In this document: positions 9,222 to 18,117 of the stretch, one piece after another | Numbering within the stretch: position 1 is the stretch's first letter | How the letters are laid out: every line of letters starts with the position of its first letter | Source of the DNA: Roseovarius sp. | Lineage (GTDB): Bacteria; Pseudomonadota; Alphaproteobacteria; Rhodobacterales; Rhodobacteraceae | DNA length: 64,000 nucleotides | NCBI GenBank assembly: GCA_029212365.1 | Contig: JARGOC010000002.1 | Coordinates: forward strand, 62,001-126,000 | Direction of reading: 5' to 3' | Notes under the pieces: model-generated | What the model was told of the DNA's origin: nothing | The model's input: only the letters and a program-made list of their open reading frames with translations | Databases searched by the model: none | Position numbers and translations under genes: made by a program

Positions 9222-11161
9222 TGCAGGCCAAACTTAGCTTGGAAATTCGTGGGCGCGCCGGGGTTATCACTTTCAACGCGCCGCCCTTGAACCTGATCGA
9301 CCAGCAGGTGCGGGCCGAACTTCTCGGGTGTATCGAAGCGGCAAAGGATCATGACATTGATCGTTTGATTTTGACCAGCGCGTGCTCCGTTTTCGTGGCT
9401 GGTGCAGATGCGGGTGAGTTTGGGCATCCGCCCGAAGCCCCGCATTTGAACGACGTGCTGTGGGCCTTGGCCACGCTGCCCATACCCACGATTTCTGTTC
9501 TCGAAGGGGCCGCACTGGGGGGCGGGTGCGAGATCGCGCTGGCATGCCGGGCGCGAATCGCGAGTCCCGCGGCGCAACTGGGCCTTCCCGAAGTTCAACT
9601 CGGGCTGGTGCCGGGCGCGGGGGGCACACAACGGTTGCCGCGTCTTGTGGGGATACCGCTTGCGCTTAAGGTGATTGTATCGGGCAAAACGCTGTCCGCG
9701 ACAGACGCGTTGGACGCGGGTGCTGTGACGGCAGTTTCTGACACACCGCTGGATTATGCCGTGGCGATGAACTTGTCCGAGTTGGACGAACTGGTGCGCC
9801 CGAACGACCTTGCCGCTCCGGTTTGTATCGACGACGAGTTTGACACCGCCCGTGCAACGGCTAAGCGCCGGACGCGGGGACAGACCGCTCCGCTTCGGGC
9901 CATCGACTTGATCGAAGCGGCAGCGAGAGAGCCGCTGGACACCGCATTGGCAAAAGAGCGCGAGGCGTTTTTATCACTCAGGAAGTCAGAGCAGGCGCGC
10001 GCGTTACGGCATGTATTTTTTGCAGAGCGCGCAGCACAATCGCAGTCTCGCAGCTATCCCGATGATGGCAGCGAAATCAGCGCTGCCTGTGTCGTCGGAG
10101 GCGGCAACATGGGCGCCTCGATAGCCTATGCCTTGGCGAGTGCAGGCGTATCGGTGCAGGTGATAGAGCGGGATGAGGCCAGCCGTGTGCAGGCGCAAGC
10201 CAATTGCGAAGCGCTGATTTCGGCGGCTCAATCGCGCGGTCTGATAACGCCGGAAACCGCCAAGACGATTGGCGCACGTTTAGCGTATGTTACGGGCTAC
10301 GATCAACTGGCCCCGGCAGATCTGGCGATCGAAGCTGCATTTGAGAACATGGATGTCAAGAAAGACATTCTGTCAAAGCTCGAAGCGGTATTGCCCAAGA
10401 CAAGCATCCTTGCCACCAACACATCTTATTTGGATGTCAATGAAATGGCGGCAGAGCTCACCCATCCCGAACGGTTTCTGGGACTGCACTTCTTTAGCCC
10501 GGCCCATATTATGAAACTGCTTGAAGTGATCCGCGGCGATAACACGTCGCAAGACACGTTGGGGGCGGCGTTCCGGTTGGCAAAGACCCTGCGCAAGATT
10601 CCAGTCCTGTCTGGTGTGTGCGAAGGGTTCATCGGAAATCGTATTCTGAAACACTATCGTGAGGTGGCGTATACGCTGCTTTTGCAAGGTGCAACACCGG
10701 TTCAGATTGACCAAGCGATGCGCGAGTTCGGCATGGCGATGGGGCCATTCGAGACGCAGGATATGTCAGGTCTTGATATCGCCTATGCCATTCGCAATCG
10801 CGCAGGACAGCACCAGACTGACAGAACAGTCGCGGATCGTCTTGTTGAAGATCACAACCGTCTCGGCCGTAAAACCGGCGGAGGATGGTACGACTATTTC
10901 GAGGGCAAAGCATCGGTTTCAGAATTGGTCGAAAGGCTTGTCGAAACCGTTGCGCAGGAGACCGGGACGCAACGCCGACAGTTCAGTAACACTGACATCA
11001 CAAACGCACTGGTGGGTGCCATGGCCGATGAAGCGCGCGCTATCCTTGACGAGGGGATCGCAAAATCACCGGATGATATTGATCTGGTGATGATCCACGG
11101 CTATGGGTTTCCGCGCTGGCGAGGAGGGGTAATGATGTACGCCACATCGGGGGAGCTGTGA
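9221..11161 (+). CDS. Enoyl-CoA hydratase / 3-hydroxyacyl-CoA dehydrogenase fusion (FadB-like)
   Basis: Bifunctional beta-oxidation enzyme of 646 residues: hydration of enoyl-CoA followed by NAD-dependent oxidation of the 3-hydroxyacyl-CoA. The N-terminal crotonase domain (about 1-190) has both catalytic glutamates, Glu104 (GGGCE) and Glu124 (GLPEV). A Rossmann domain follows (VVGGGNMGASIAYALASAG near 290), then HFFSPAH carrying the catalytic His and C-terminal dehydrogenase domains with KTGGGWYDY. The ATG at 9221 overlaps the thiolase stop, so an upstream frame extension is rejected. With the thiolase and acyl-CoA dehydrogenase it forms a full beta-oxidation round. Confidence 0.9.
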   Translation: MQAKLSLEIRGRAGVITFNAPPLNLIDQQVRAELLGCIEAAKDHDIDRLILTSACSVFVAGADAGEFGHPPEAPHLNDVLWALATLPIPTISVLEGAALGGGCEIALACRARIASPAAQLGLPEVQLGLVPGAGGTQRLPRLVGIPLALKVIVSGKTLSATDALDAGAVTAVSDTPLDYAVAMNLSELDELVRPNDLAAPVCIDDEFDTARATAKRRTRGQTAPLRAIDLIEAAAREPLDTALAKEREAFLSLRKSEQARALRHVFFAERAAQSQSRSYPDDGSEISAACVVGGGNMGASIAYALASAGVSVQVIERDEASRVQAQANCEALISAAQSRGLITPETAKTIGARLAYVTGYDQLAPADLAIEAAFENMDVKKDILSKLEAVLPKTSILATNTSYLDVNEMAAELTHPERFLGLHFFSPAHIMKLLEVIRGDNTSQDTLGAAFRLAKTLRKIPVLSGVCEGFIGNRILKHYREVAYTLLLQGATPVQIDQAMREFGMAMGPFETQDMSGLDIAYAIRNRAGQHQTDRTVADRLVEDHNRLGRKTGGGWYDYFEGKASVSELVERLVETVAQETGTQRRQFSNTDITNALVGAMADEARAILDEGIAKSPDDIDLVMIHGYGFPRWRGGVMMYATSGEL

Positions 11162-11374
11162 CGGATATCGTTGGGCAAGCGACGAGGTTCAAAGCCCAGG
11201 GCTGATCGTGAAGGTCAAAGGGGTGCGATGTCGTTGGCCCGGATTGCTCTGGGGTTGGGATATCACCTGTGTCGTCATCCAAACCCGTGTGATTGCCTGG
11301 CAGGAGGCCCGTGAAAACCGTTAGCAGAGGGGCTCTATTACTTCGTTTTGGTTTGATCTCTGAGATGGCTGCGA

Positions 11375-12745
11375 TCAATGCGTGGTGAGTTGATCGGTAT
11401 CTGGGATGTTCTCCCTGTCGCAAACCCCTTCGAGCAGCAGCTTTATGAGCATTTCGGAGAACTCGGGAAGGGAAAGATACCCCTCTATTTCCGCCCTGTT
11501 TGGATCAAACCATTCAACCGTCCAGTTCAAAGCGCCCAACATAGCCTGACGTAGGGGGGCGATCTTGATATCCGAATTTATTGCGCCGTCGATCTGCGCT
11601 TCGCGGAGGATCTTGTCCCAGAGCTTTCCGTACTCATGACGAATTTCCCAGTGGCGCCCCTTAAAATGATTGGGCAGCATCCCATAGCTTCTGACGTTCG
11701 CAGACGTGAATTCGCTTGCCTTGAAAAGAAAGTACAGATGCGTCCAGATGGCTGTCGCTATCCTTGTATGGTGATCATATGGGGTATGAAAGTCTTCGAC
11801 TGCCGCCCTGACACCCGATAACAAATCGCTTAACCCGGCGTTCAGAACCTCGTCCACAATCGCGTCTTTGGACTTGAAATGGTAATAGACGCTGCCCGCT
11901 TTCATATCGGCTTCTTCGGCGATCTGTCTCAGCGTGGTCGCCTTGTACCCATTATCCCTAAGAACGCGTGCTGCGGCCCTTAGGATTTCCGCGCGGGTTT
12001 TCTTGGCCTTGCCGATGGAGTCTGGGGCTTTGTAGGGAACTGCGACGCTTGTCTTCAGGTCTTTCGTTACAACTCTGTGACGTGAACTCATTCCGTCAAG
12101 TATCAGTTTACTCATACGTTCCGCGATAATATGCACCGGATACCGCGTCACATCATACCATTCCAGAGTCCAGTTCATGGCGCTCAATATAAACTGACGG
12201 ATTGCAGTCGCGGAAATGTCACTCCTCAGGTGGCCGGAACGCTTGGCGCTGTTCAGAAAACTGCCCCAGACCCCTGCATAAGACGCGCGCAACTCGCGGT
12301 GCGGGGCGCGGACTTCATCTGACAACATCGGGTAGTTACGGATATTGGCCGAGGTGAAATCGCTGTCGGTCAAGAGAAACGTCAGGTGTGTTTCGATGAG
12401 CAAAGCAAAGGTCTTGCGGAAATCCTCAGAATTTTCCTCTGTCGACTGAACAACTTCACTGACCTTTTCGTAAAGTTGCCGCACACCAATATCGAGAACT
12501 TCGCTCAGAATTTGGTCTTTAGATTGAAAATGATAATAGATGCTTCCGGCTTCTATGCCGGATTTTTGCGCAATGTCACGCATCGTTGTTGCGGAATAGC
12601 CTTCATGACGGAAAAGACAAGCGGCCGCAGACAGAATGCCTTCGCGTGTCCTCTCGGATTTGCTCAGATCATCTTCCGTTCTTTTGGCTGTACCAATTTG
12701 TCCCACCATCTTACGTCGATACTTGTCAGCCACAAGACTGTCCAT
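11375..12745 (-). CDS. Tandem-fused TetR regulator (two TetR units in one chain)
   Basis: 456 residues, about twice the usual TetR length. Unit 1 has a helix-turn-helix at about 33-80 (TMRDIAQKSGIEAGSIYYHF) and a ligand domain to about 220. Unit 2 has a second helix-turn-helix at about 250-296 (TLRQIAEEADMKAGSVYYHF) and a second ligand domain to about 445. Both ligand domains share the pattern FTSANxRxYxML and NWTxEWxD, so the whole repressor unit is duplicated and fused through a linker of about 30 residues. It may fold as a covalent pseudo-dimer or bridge two operators. It lies convergent to the beta-oxidation operon, whose acyl-CoA products are plausible ligands, as known for KstR/FadR-like TetRs. 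Confidence 0.9.
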   Translation of the reverse strand: MDSLVADKYRRKMVGQIGTAKRTEDDLSKSERTREGILSAAACLFRHEGYSATTMRDIAQKSGIEAGSIYYHFQSKDQILSEVLDIGVRQLYEKVSEVVQSTEENSEDFRKTFALLIETHLTFLLTDSDFTSANIRNYPMLSDEVRAPHRELRASYAGVWGSFLNSAKRSGHLRSDISATAIRQFILSAMNWTLEWYDVTRYPVHIIAERMSKLILDGMSSRHRVVTKDLKTSVAVPYKAPDSIGKAKKTRAEILRAAARVLRDNGYKATTLRQIAEEADMKAGSVYYHFKSKDAIVDEVLNAGLSDLLSGVRAAVEDFHTPYDHHTRIATAIWTHLYFLFKASEFTSANVRSYGMLPNHFKGRHWEIRHEYGKLWDKILREAQIDGAINSDIKIAPLRQAMLGALNWTVEWFDPNRAEIEGYLSLPEFSEMLIKLLLEGVCDRENIPDTDQLTTH

Positions 12746-12819
12746 TGTAATAAATCTAACAAGCGTTTGAATACATTAAAGAACACCGAGAATCAAGTTC
12801 TTTGCCAAGGTTTTAGCGA

Positions 12820-12879
12820 AAGAGGCGGACCTCTGTTTGCGAGGGTTTCGCCGTTGGAAACGCGGCTTCTCCGCCTCTT
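12820..12879. repeat. Inverted repeat between uspA and tetR
   Basis: AAGAGGCGG (12820-12828) and CCGCCTCTT (12871-12879) are perfect 9-bp arms around a 42-base loop that holds a smaller GTTTC/GAAAC hairpin (12845-12861). It starts directly after the universal stress gene on the minus strand, so it could end or stabilise that transcript. A second repeat, AAAGAAC/GTTCTTT, lies at 12778-12803 nearer the tetR start. No strong T-run follows, so terminator function is uncertain. Confidence 0.35.
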
Positions 12880-12891
12880 GGAAATTCCTCT

Positions 12892-13350
12892 TCAACCTTT
12901 GCGGAAAAGCTCTGAATCCTTCACGACATTCTGTGCCAAAAGAAGGCTGCATCCCAGTTCGTCGCCCAAGCCAGCCGCGACCGACCGGCTCATCCAGCGC
13001 GTCCAAGGGCCTTGCTGGTGATGCCCGACAACAACCAGATCCGCCCCGGTTTCGGTCGCAACACTTGTGATTTGAGCAACAGGATCGCCGAACTCCATGC
13101 GGACCTCGGGTTCCAGCCCTATGGAGGAAAGCCTTTTGTGACCTTCATCTAGGATGTTCTGAAAATCGGCTTGCTGGTGGACCAGCGCACCTGCATCCGC
13201 GCCCTGAGCCAGCGCGTTACCGGCACTCGTTTCGACCACCGCCAGCAGGATCACCTTCGCACCTATGATCTGCGCAAGTCGTGCCCCTTCACGCAGCGCC
13301 AGCCTCCCCTCGCGCGAGCCGTCGAAACACAGCAGGATTTTTGCATACAT
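12892..13350 (-). CDS. Universal stress protein, UspA family
   Basis: A single-domain Usp of 152 residues with the N-terminal strand ILLCFDGS, the central region GAKVILLAVVE and the C-terminal GADLVVVGHHQQGPW segment. The family's ATP-binding pattern G-x2-G-x9-G-[ST] is degenerate here: after VVVGHHQQG the expected G-S is replaced by SRS. It may therefore not bind ATP like the MJ0577 class. Its role is presumably in stress survival. It is divergent from the MarR efflux operon and upstream of the tandem TetR on the same strand. Confidence 0.85.
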   Translation of the reverse strand: MYAKILLCFDGSREGRLALREGARLAQIIGAKVILLAVVETSAGNALAQGADAGALVHQQADFQNILDEGHKRLSSIGLEPEVRMEFGDPVAQITSVATETGADLVVVGHHQQGPWTRWMSRSVAAGLGDELGCSLLLAQNVVKDSELFRKG

Positions 13351-13446
13351 TGTTGAGTCTCCACGGCAGAATTGGCACTTGCAAGATAATTGCAGTCATA
13401 TTAATTAGCTTTACAACTATTGGCAAGCTGATGAAAGTAGAGATCG

Positions 13447-13911
13447 ATGCAAACCGACCCTGACGAGACAGCGCTCCATGAGCCTTTCGCACGATCCATG
13501 GCTGCGGCGTCGCGCATGTGGCGGCGGCATCTTGACCTGCGATTTCGCGATCTTGACCTATCTCAGGCAAGGTGGGGCGTGCTGTTTGAGCTTTCACGGA
13601 ATGAAAACGTGACGCAGGTCGAACTGGCGCGCACCCTAGGGATCGAGGCGGCGACGCTGGTCCGTCTGTTGGACGGGCTTGAAGGCGCAGGTTTGATCCA
13701 GCGGCGACCCTCCACCGAGGACAGGCGGGCCAAGACGCTGCACCTGACTGAGGCGGCGTGTCCTCTCATTGTCAGGATGGAAGAGATTTCGGTGGCCAGC
13801 CGGGCGGAGATTCTTGAGGGCATTTCCGAGCAAGATCTGCGTGTAGCAACAAAAGTTCTGAGCCGTATCGCGGCCAGTTTGGAGAAATTGAGCCATGGTC
13901 AAAATGGATGA
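13447..13911 (+). CDS. MarR family transcriptional regulator
   Basis: 154 residues with a winged helix typical of MarR (RWGVLFELSRNENVTQVELARTLGIEAATLVRLLDGLE, then the wing IQRRPSTEDRRAKTLHLT). It starts the operon with a HlyD-type adaptor and an MFS pump and overlaps the adaptor gene by 17 bases, as in emrRAB-type arrangements. The likely role is a ligand-released repressor of the efflux operon. The ligand is unknown. Confidence 0.88.
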   Translation: MQTDPDETALHEPFARSMAAASRMWRRHLDLRFRDLDLSQARWGVLFELSRNENVTQVELARTLGIEAATLVRLLDGLEGAGLIQRRPSTEDRRAKTLHLTEAACPLIVRMEEISVASRAEILEGISEQDLRVATKVLSRIAASLEKLSHGQNG

Positions 13912-15052
13912 CATAAACGCAGATGCAGCCATTGCGGACGAGGCTTCTGTGGACACGCCACCGCCAAGGCGCCGCCGCACAAGATGGACCAGACTGATTG
14001 TGATCGGCGGCGTGGTCGCTGTTTCCATCTGGCTGGCCGCCCCGTGGCTGGCCGCGCGGTTCACACAGGTGCACATCAACGATGCGCGGATCGCGGCCAA
14101 TGTCGTCACCGTATCAAGCGAGGTCGCCGGAAGGGTCACGGCGATTCCTGTGCTGGTAGGGGATGCCGTCAAAAAAAGCGATCTTGTCGCTGCAATCGAC
14201 CGCGAATACTCGCAGCCCCAGCTTGATGCAGTTCTGTCTAGACTTGCCGCAACCGATGCGGAACTGGCGGAACTTCGGGCACGCAAAGTGCTGCTCAAAA
14301 GGCAGCTTTCTGCGCGGCGGGATGCGGCGCACGCGGGCATAGCTGCCGCAAAAGCAAACCATGAGGCATCACTCGCTGTCCTCACGAACGCCCGGACTCG
14401 TCACGAGAGGGCGATTAAATTAGCCGAGCAGAATATCACGTCGCAACAAACCCTCGATGAATCCCAGGCGGCACTGGACACAGCCGCCCAGCAGGAGCGT
14501 GCATCGTTTGCGGCAATCGAAAACGCGCGGGCCAGTCTGGCCATCGTTGAGGCCGACAGAGAGCAGATGAATGTGCTGGAGTCGCAAATTGCATCCGTTA
14601 TTGCCGGGCGTGCGGGCACTGAGGCCGACCGAAGCCTAAAGGAGATCGACCTCGCTCATCGCACAATTTCGGCCCAGTTCGATGGCATTGTGGATGGGAC
14701 TTTTGTCGATGTCGGCGAGTATGTGACGCCGGGGACGCGCATTGCGATGTATCACGCGCCGGGTGACGTATGGATCGACGCAAATGTAAAAGAGACAGAT
14801 TTCGGCAGTATTCATGTCGGATCGCCGGCCAGTATCACTGTTGATGCCTTTCCAGGACAGACCTTCGAAGGCGAGGTGATCGGCATGGGTGGGGCCGCGA
14901 CCAGCCAGCTTGCCCTTCTGCCCAGCCCCAACCCTTCGGGCAATTTTACGAAAGTGACCCAGCGTCTGCCGATCCGTGTGTCGATCGAGGCCGCCGACAT
15001 TATACTCCGGCCCGGCATGATGGTTGAGGTTTACATCGATGTCACAAATTGA
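13895..15052 (+). CDS. HlyD/EmrA family membrane fusion protein
   Basis: Periplasmic adaptor of 385 residues for a tripartite or two-component drug efflux pump. It has a short cytoplasmic basic tail (PRRRRTR), one membrane anchor at about 34-55, a lipoyl-like half near 65-100 (VVTVSSEVAGRVTAIPVLVGDAVKK), a long alanine- and glutamine-rich coiled-coil hairpin at about 105-230 and a barrel domain containing TISAQFDGIVDGTFVDVGEYV. The start lies inside the marR gene and the end overlaps the MFS gene, so all three genes are coupled. Confidence 0.9.
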   Translation: MVKMDDINADAAIADEASVDTPPPRRRRTRWTRLIVIGGVVAVSIWLAAPWLAARFTQVHINDARIAANVVTVSSEVAGRVTAIPVLVGDAVKKSDLVAAIDREYSQPQLDAVLSRLAATDAELAELRARKVLLKRQLSARRDAAHAGIAAAKANHEASLAVLTNARTRHERAIKLAEQNITSQQTLDESQAALDTAAQQERASFAAIENARASLAIVEADREQMNVLESQIASVIAGRAGTEADRSLKEIDLAHRTISAQFDGIVDGTFVDVGEYVTPGTRIAMYHAPGDVWIDANVKETDFGSIHVGSPASITVDAFPGQTFEGEVIGMGGAATSQLALLPSPNPSGNFTKVTQRLPIRVSIEAADIILRPGMMVEVYIDVTN

Positions 15053-16589
15053 CCGGTATTTTGAGCGTTACGGCCCTGCCTACAAGTGGTTCGCGACCGG
15101 CACGATCATGGTCGCAACCATCTCGGTTGTCCTTGCCACGACGATTGTAAATGTCGCCATTCCGGCGGTCATGGGCACCTTTGGCATCAGCGCGGTGCAG
15201 GCGCAATGGATCTCGACCGGCTTTCTGGCGGCGATGACGGCCACGATGTTGTTGGCAGATTGGGCCAACCGTGCCTTTGGGATGCGGTTGACGATGAACG
15301 CCTCAATGAGCGTGTTCCTTGCCGGCTCAGTCCTTGGAGGTATCGCGCCAAACGAAACCGTACTGACGCTGGCGCGGGTAATACAGGGGGCGGCGGCGGG
15401 CATCGTGCAGCCATTGGCCATGATTATGCTGTTCAAGGTCTTTCCGCCCCACAAACGTGGCGCGGCGATGGGGATCTATGGCGTCGGTGTCGTGCTGGCC
15501 CCGGCGCTGGGCCCCTGGATCGGCGGGGTACTTATGGATGCCTTTGATTGGCGCTTTGTCTTCTATCTAGGCTTGCCCTTCTCTGGCCTCGCCATCCTGT
15601 TGGCGAACTTGTTTTTGCCCCATCGCGAAGAAAGCGGGCCAATTCCGCCCTTCGACTTTGTCGGGATGGCGATCCTGTCGATCTTTCTCGCCGTGTTGCT
15701 CAGCACGCTGTCGAACGCGCAGCGGCTTGGATGGGAGTCCAACACCATCCTGTTGGGTTTCGTGATTTCTACTGTTTCGGCCATCGGATTTGTCATCTGG
15801 GAGATGTACACCTCCAAGCCGATGCTCGACATGCGGCTGTTCAAGAATGTCGCCTTCTCTTCGGCCTCGGTCATCGCTTTCATCATGGGGGCTGGGTTGT
15901 TCGGCTCTACCTATCTGCTTCCGGTCTTTGTGCAGCAAATTCAAGGCATGACACCCACGCAGGCGGGTCTGCTGTTGATGCCCTCGGGCTTTGCGATGCT
16001 ACTGGTCTTTCCCATCGCCGGGCGATTGTCTGACAAGGTGCCTGCGCCGATCATGATTGGCGCAGGCATGGCGGTCTTTGCCGGGTCTTCCTGGCTGATG
16101 ACAGCAGTAAATGTCCATACGGCCTTCTGGACGCTCGCCTGGTGGACGATCCTTTCACGGGTGGGTCTGGGGCTTGTGTTTCCCGCCATTTCGTCAGGGG
16201 CTCTCAAGGTTTTGCCGCAGCATCTTCTCGGCCAGGGGTCGGGGGCGTCTAACTTCATCCGGCAACTTGGCGGGGCTTTCGGGGTGAACCTTCTGACCGT
16301 ATTTATCGAGCGGCGCACGATCATGCACGCGGATGCCTTTGCCGCGACCCAAACCAGCGACAACGCCACGACGATGGAGCTTTTGGGCGAGGTTGCCAAC
16401 CTGATGCACGCCTCGGGACTGCCGGACGCTCATCTCATGCCGGCTGCGGCCTCGTTCCTGGGCCAGACAGTGGTAATCCAATCCTCGAACGCGGCCTTCC
16501 AGGACGGTTTTCTTATCGTATGTGGTATATTCCTGCTCGCGCTGATCCCGACTTGGTTCATGTGGCGTGCTCCGTCCACCGCCACCTAG
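15039..16589 (+). CDS. MFS drug:H+ antiporter, DHA2 family (EmrB-like)
   Basis: Proton-driven exporter with about 14 predicted membrane helices over 516 residues, partner of the upstream adaptor. Motifs include TTIVNVAIPAVMGTFG in helix 1 and LARVIQGAAAGIVQP and GVVLAPALGPWIGG in the first half, as in EmrB/QacA-type pumps. I prefer the ATG at 15039 (MSQIDRYFERY); a start at 15024 is also in frame. It overlaps the adaptor's 3' end. No outer-membrane TolC gene is adjacent, so a shared TolC would be used. Confidence 0.9.
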   Translation: MSQIDRYFERYGPAYKWFATGTIMVATISVVLATTIVNVAIPAVMGTFGISAVQAQWISTGFLAAMTATMLLADWANRAFGMRLTMNASMSVFLAGSVLGGIAPNETVLTLARVIQGAAAGIVQPLAMIMLFKVFPPHKRGAAMGIYGVGVVLAPALGPWIGGVLMDAFDWRFVFYLGLPFSGLAILLANLFLPHREESGPIPPFDFVGMAILSIFLAVLLSTLSNAQRLGWESNTILLGFVISTVSAIGFVIWEMYTSKPMLDMRLFKNVAFSSASVIAFIMGAGLFGSTYLLPVFVQQIQGMTPTQAGLLLMPSGFAMLLVFPIAGRLSDKVPAPIMIGAGMAVFAGSSWLMTAVNVHTAFWTLAWWTILSRVGLGLVFPAISSGALKVLPQHLLGQGSGASNFIRQLGGAFGVNLLTVFIERRTIMHADAFAATQTSDNATTMELLGEVANLMHASGLPDAHLMPAAASFLGQTVVIQSSNAAFQDGFLIVCGIFLLALIPTWFMWRAPSTAT

Positions 16590-16661
16590 ATGCCATGGTT
16601 ATCCGAAGGCGCTGAGGGTGCATCGGAGAGGATGCGGATCACTTTGCAATCTGTGGGCGGA

Positions 16662-16680
16662 TGCCGCAGATGGTGCGGCA
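16662..16680. terminator. Short hairpin between convergent genes
   Basis: TGCCGCA (16662-16668) and TGCGGCA (16674-16680) form a 7-bp stem with a 5-base loop between the MFS stop (16589) and the end of the minus-strand Old Yellow Enzyme gene (16687). It could end either transcript, but neither side has a clear T-run. Confidence 0.3.
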
Positions 16681-16686
16681 TTAGCC

Positions 16687-17796
16687 TCAGCCCTGTCGCG
16701 GCTTCAGGAAATCGCCGCGTTGCATGCCGGGGTGGCATCTTTGGTACTGACGGGGGATGGCGAGCGGCTCATTCAGCTCGACCGCCGCATGCCAGGGCCA
16801 ACGCGGGTTGAACAGCATCCGCCGACCGAGCGCAACCAGATCCGCCTGACCCTCGGACAGGATTTGTTCGGCTTGTGCTGGCTCCGTGATCAACCCGACT
16901 CCCATCACCGCGATCCCGGTTTCACGGCGGATCGCCTCGGCCAGAGGGATTTGATAGCTGGGCCCTATGGGGATGACTTGTTCGGGCGTTGAGCCACCGC
17001 TGGAAGCGGTGATATAGTCGCATCCCATGGATTTCAGGCGCTGAGTAAAGACGATTGAATCCTCGATTGTCCAGCCGCCTTCGGCCCAGTCGGTGGCCGA
17101 GATACGCACTCCAAGAACGCGGTCTTGTGGCCAGACTTCGCGCACCGCGCGGAATACGTCGAGCGGAAAGCGCATCCGCCCCTCTAGATCGCCGCCATAG
17201 GCGTCATTGCGGTTATTCGCCAAGGGCGTCAGGAAGGAATGCAGTAGATAGCCATGTGCATTATGAACTTCCAGAACATCCAGCCCCAGATCGCGCGCCC
17301 GGAGCGCGGCGGCAACAAAGGCGTTTCGGACCCGCGCCAGCCCGGCGTCATCCAGTGCGATTGGATCCGCTCGACCGGGATAAGCCAGCCCCGAGGCGCT
17401 GACCGGGGTCCAACCGCCGTCCTCTTCGGCCAGCGGCAATTGTCCTTCCCAAGCCGGTGAAACCCCGCCCTTGCGCCCACCATGGGCGATCTGGATGCCC
17501 CATTTGCAATCGCTCTGTCGACGGCAGAAATCCAGCACCCGCGCCAGAGCCTCGGCATTGTCGTCCGACCAAATCCCCAAGTCGATCGGGCTGACCCGCC
17601 CCTGGGGTTCGACTGCGGCCGCTTCGGTGATGACCAGCCCGGCACCGGATATGGAAAGATTGCCCAGATGCATCAGGTGCCAGTCCGTGGCGTTGCCTTC
17701 GCCGTCGCCCGAGTATTGCCCCATAGGGGACACGACGATGCGATTGCGCAGGGTCACGCCATTCGCCTTAAAGGGTGAAAAAAGCTTGGAACTCAT
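16687..17796 (-). CDS. NADH:flavin oxidoreductase, Old Yellow Enzyme family (second copy)
   Basis: 369-residue FMN ene-reductase of the YqjM-like subgroup. It shows the conserved FPFKANGVTLRNRIVVSP-type start (here SPFKANGVTLRNRIVVSP), WHLMHLGN, the histidine pair in HNAHGYLLHSFLTP and ALGRRMLFNPRWP near the end. At the usual cysteine position the sequence is PMGQYS: Gly26 replaces the cysteine that tunes the flavin in YqjM/XenA. It is a single gene, convergent to the efflux operon, with its own promoter region 17797-18117. The substrate is unknown. Confidence 0.87.
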   Translation of the reverse strand: MSSKLFSPFKANGVTLRNRIVVSPMGQYSGDGEGNATDWHLMHLGNLSISGAGLVITEAAAVEPQGRVSPIDLGIWSDDNAEALARVLDFCRRQSDCKWGIQIAHGGRKGGVSPAWEGQLPLAEEDGGWTPVSASGLAYPGRADPIALDDAGLARVRNAFVAAALRARDLGLDVLEVHNAHGYLLHSFLTPLANNRNDAYGGDLEGRMRFPLDVFRAVREVWPQDRVLGVRISATDWAEGGWTIEDSIVFTQRLKSMGCDYITASSGGSTPEQVIPIGPSYQIPLAEAIRRETGIAVMGVGLITEPAQAEQILSEGQADLVALGRRMLFNPRWPWHAAVELNEPLAIPRQYQRCHPGMQRGDFLKPRQG

Positions 17797-18117
17797 GAGG
17801 TCTTCCTTCTTTTGTCAGCCTGCGTGCCGGTCCTGGCGAGGTTGATTGGATGGCGAACGTGCCGCGTGCTGCACAAGAGCGAAACACCGTGTCTTCGTTG
17901 TTGCGTACTCAAACGTCGGCTCGACCATTATATGTACGTCCATGGCAATTTCACCGTCAATAAAACCACAAGTATAAACAGCCTCTCCAGGTTATGCCAA
18001 CTCCTGACGTCTGGTTGATCGGGGTGTTGTTGTCCTCTCAGCTACTGTAAATCCACAGACTGCGACCGATAGCTGTCGATCATGCTATGATCCCTTTAGT
18101 ATGCAAAGTGCCAGTGA
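17797..18117. other. Intergenic region, no gene seen
   Basis: A 321-base gap between the start of the second Old Yellow Enzyme gene and the end of tcuB. It must contain the promoter of the former and the transcript end of the latter. A short plus-strand open frame at 17812-18018 has no coding character. I see no clear hairpin with T-run, tRNA or strong palindrome. Confidence 0.4.

Noticed and set aside
12386..13021. Plus-strand open frame of 211 codons spanning the tetR start and the uspA end
   Set aside because: It crosses two convincing minus-strand genes and their gap; it looks like a chance frame.
17812..18018. Open frame of 68 codons in the gap before the second Old Yellow Enzyme
   Set aside because: Translation has no coding character and it overlaps the promoter of the divergent gene.
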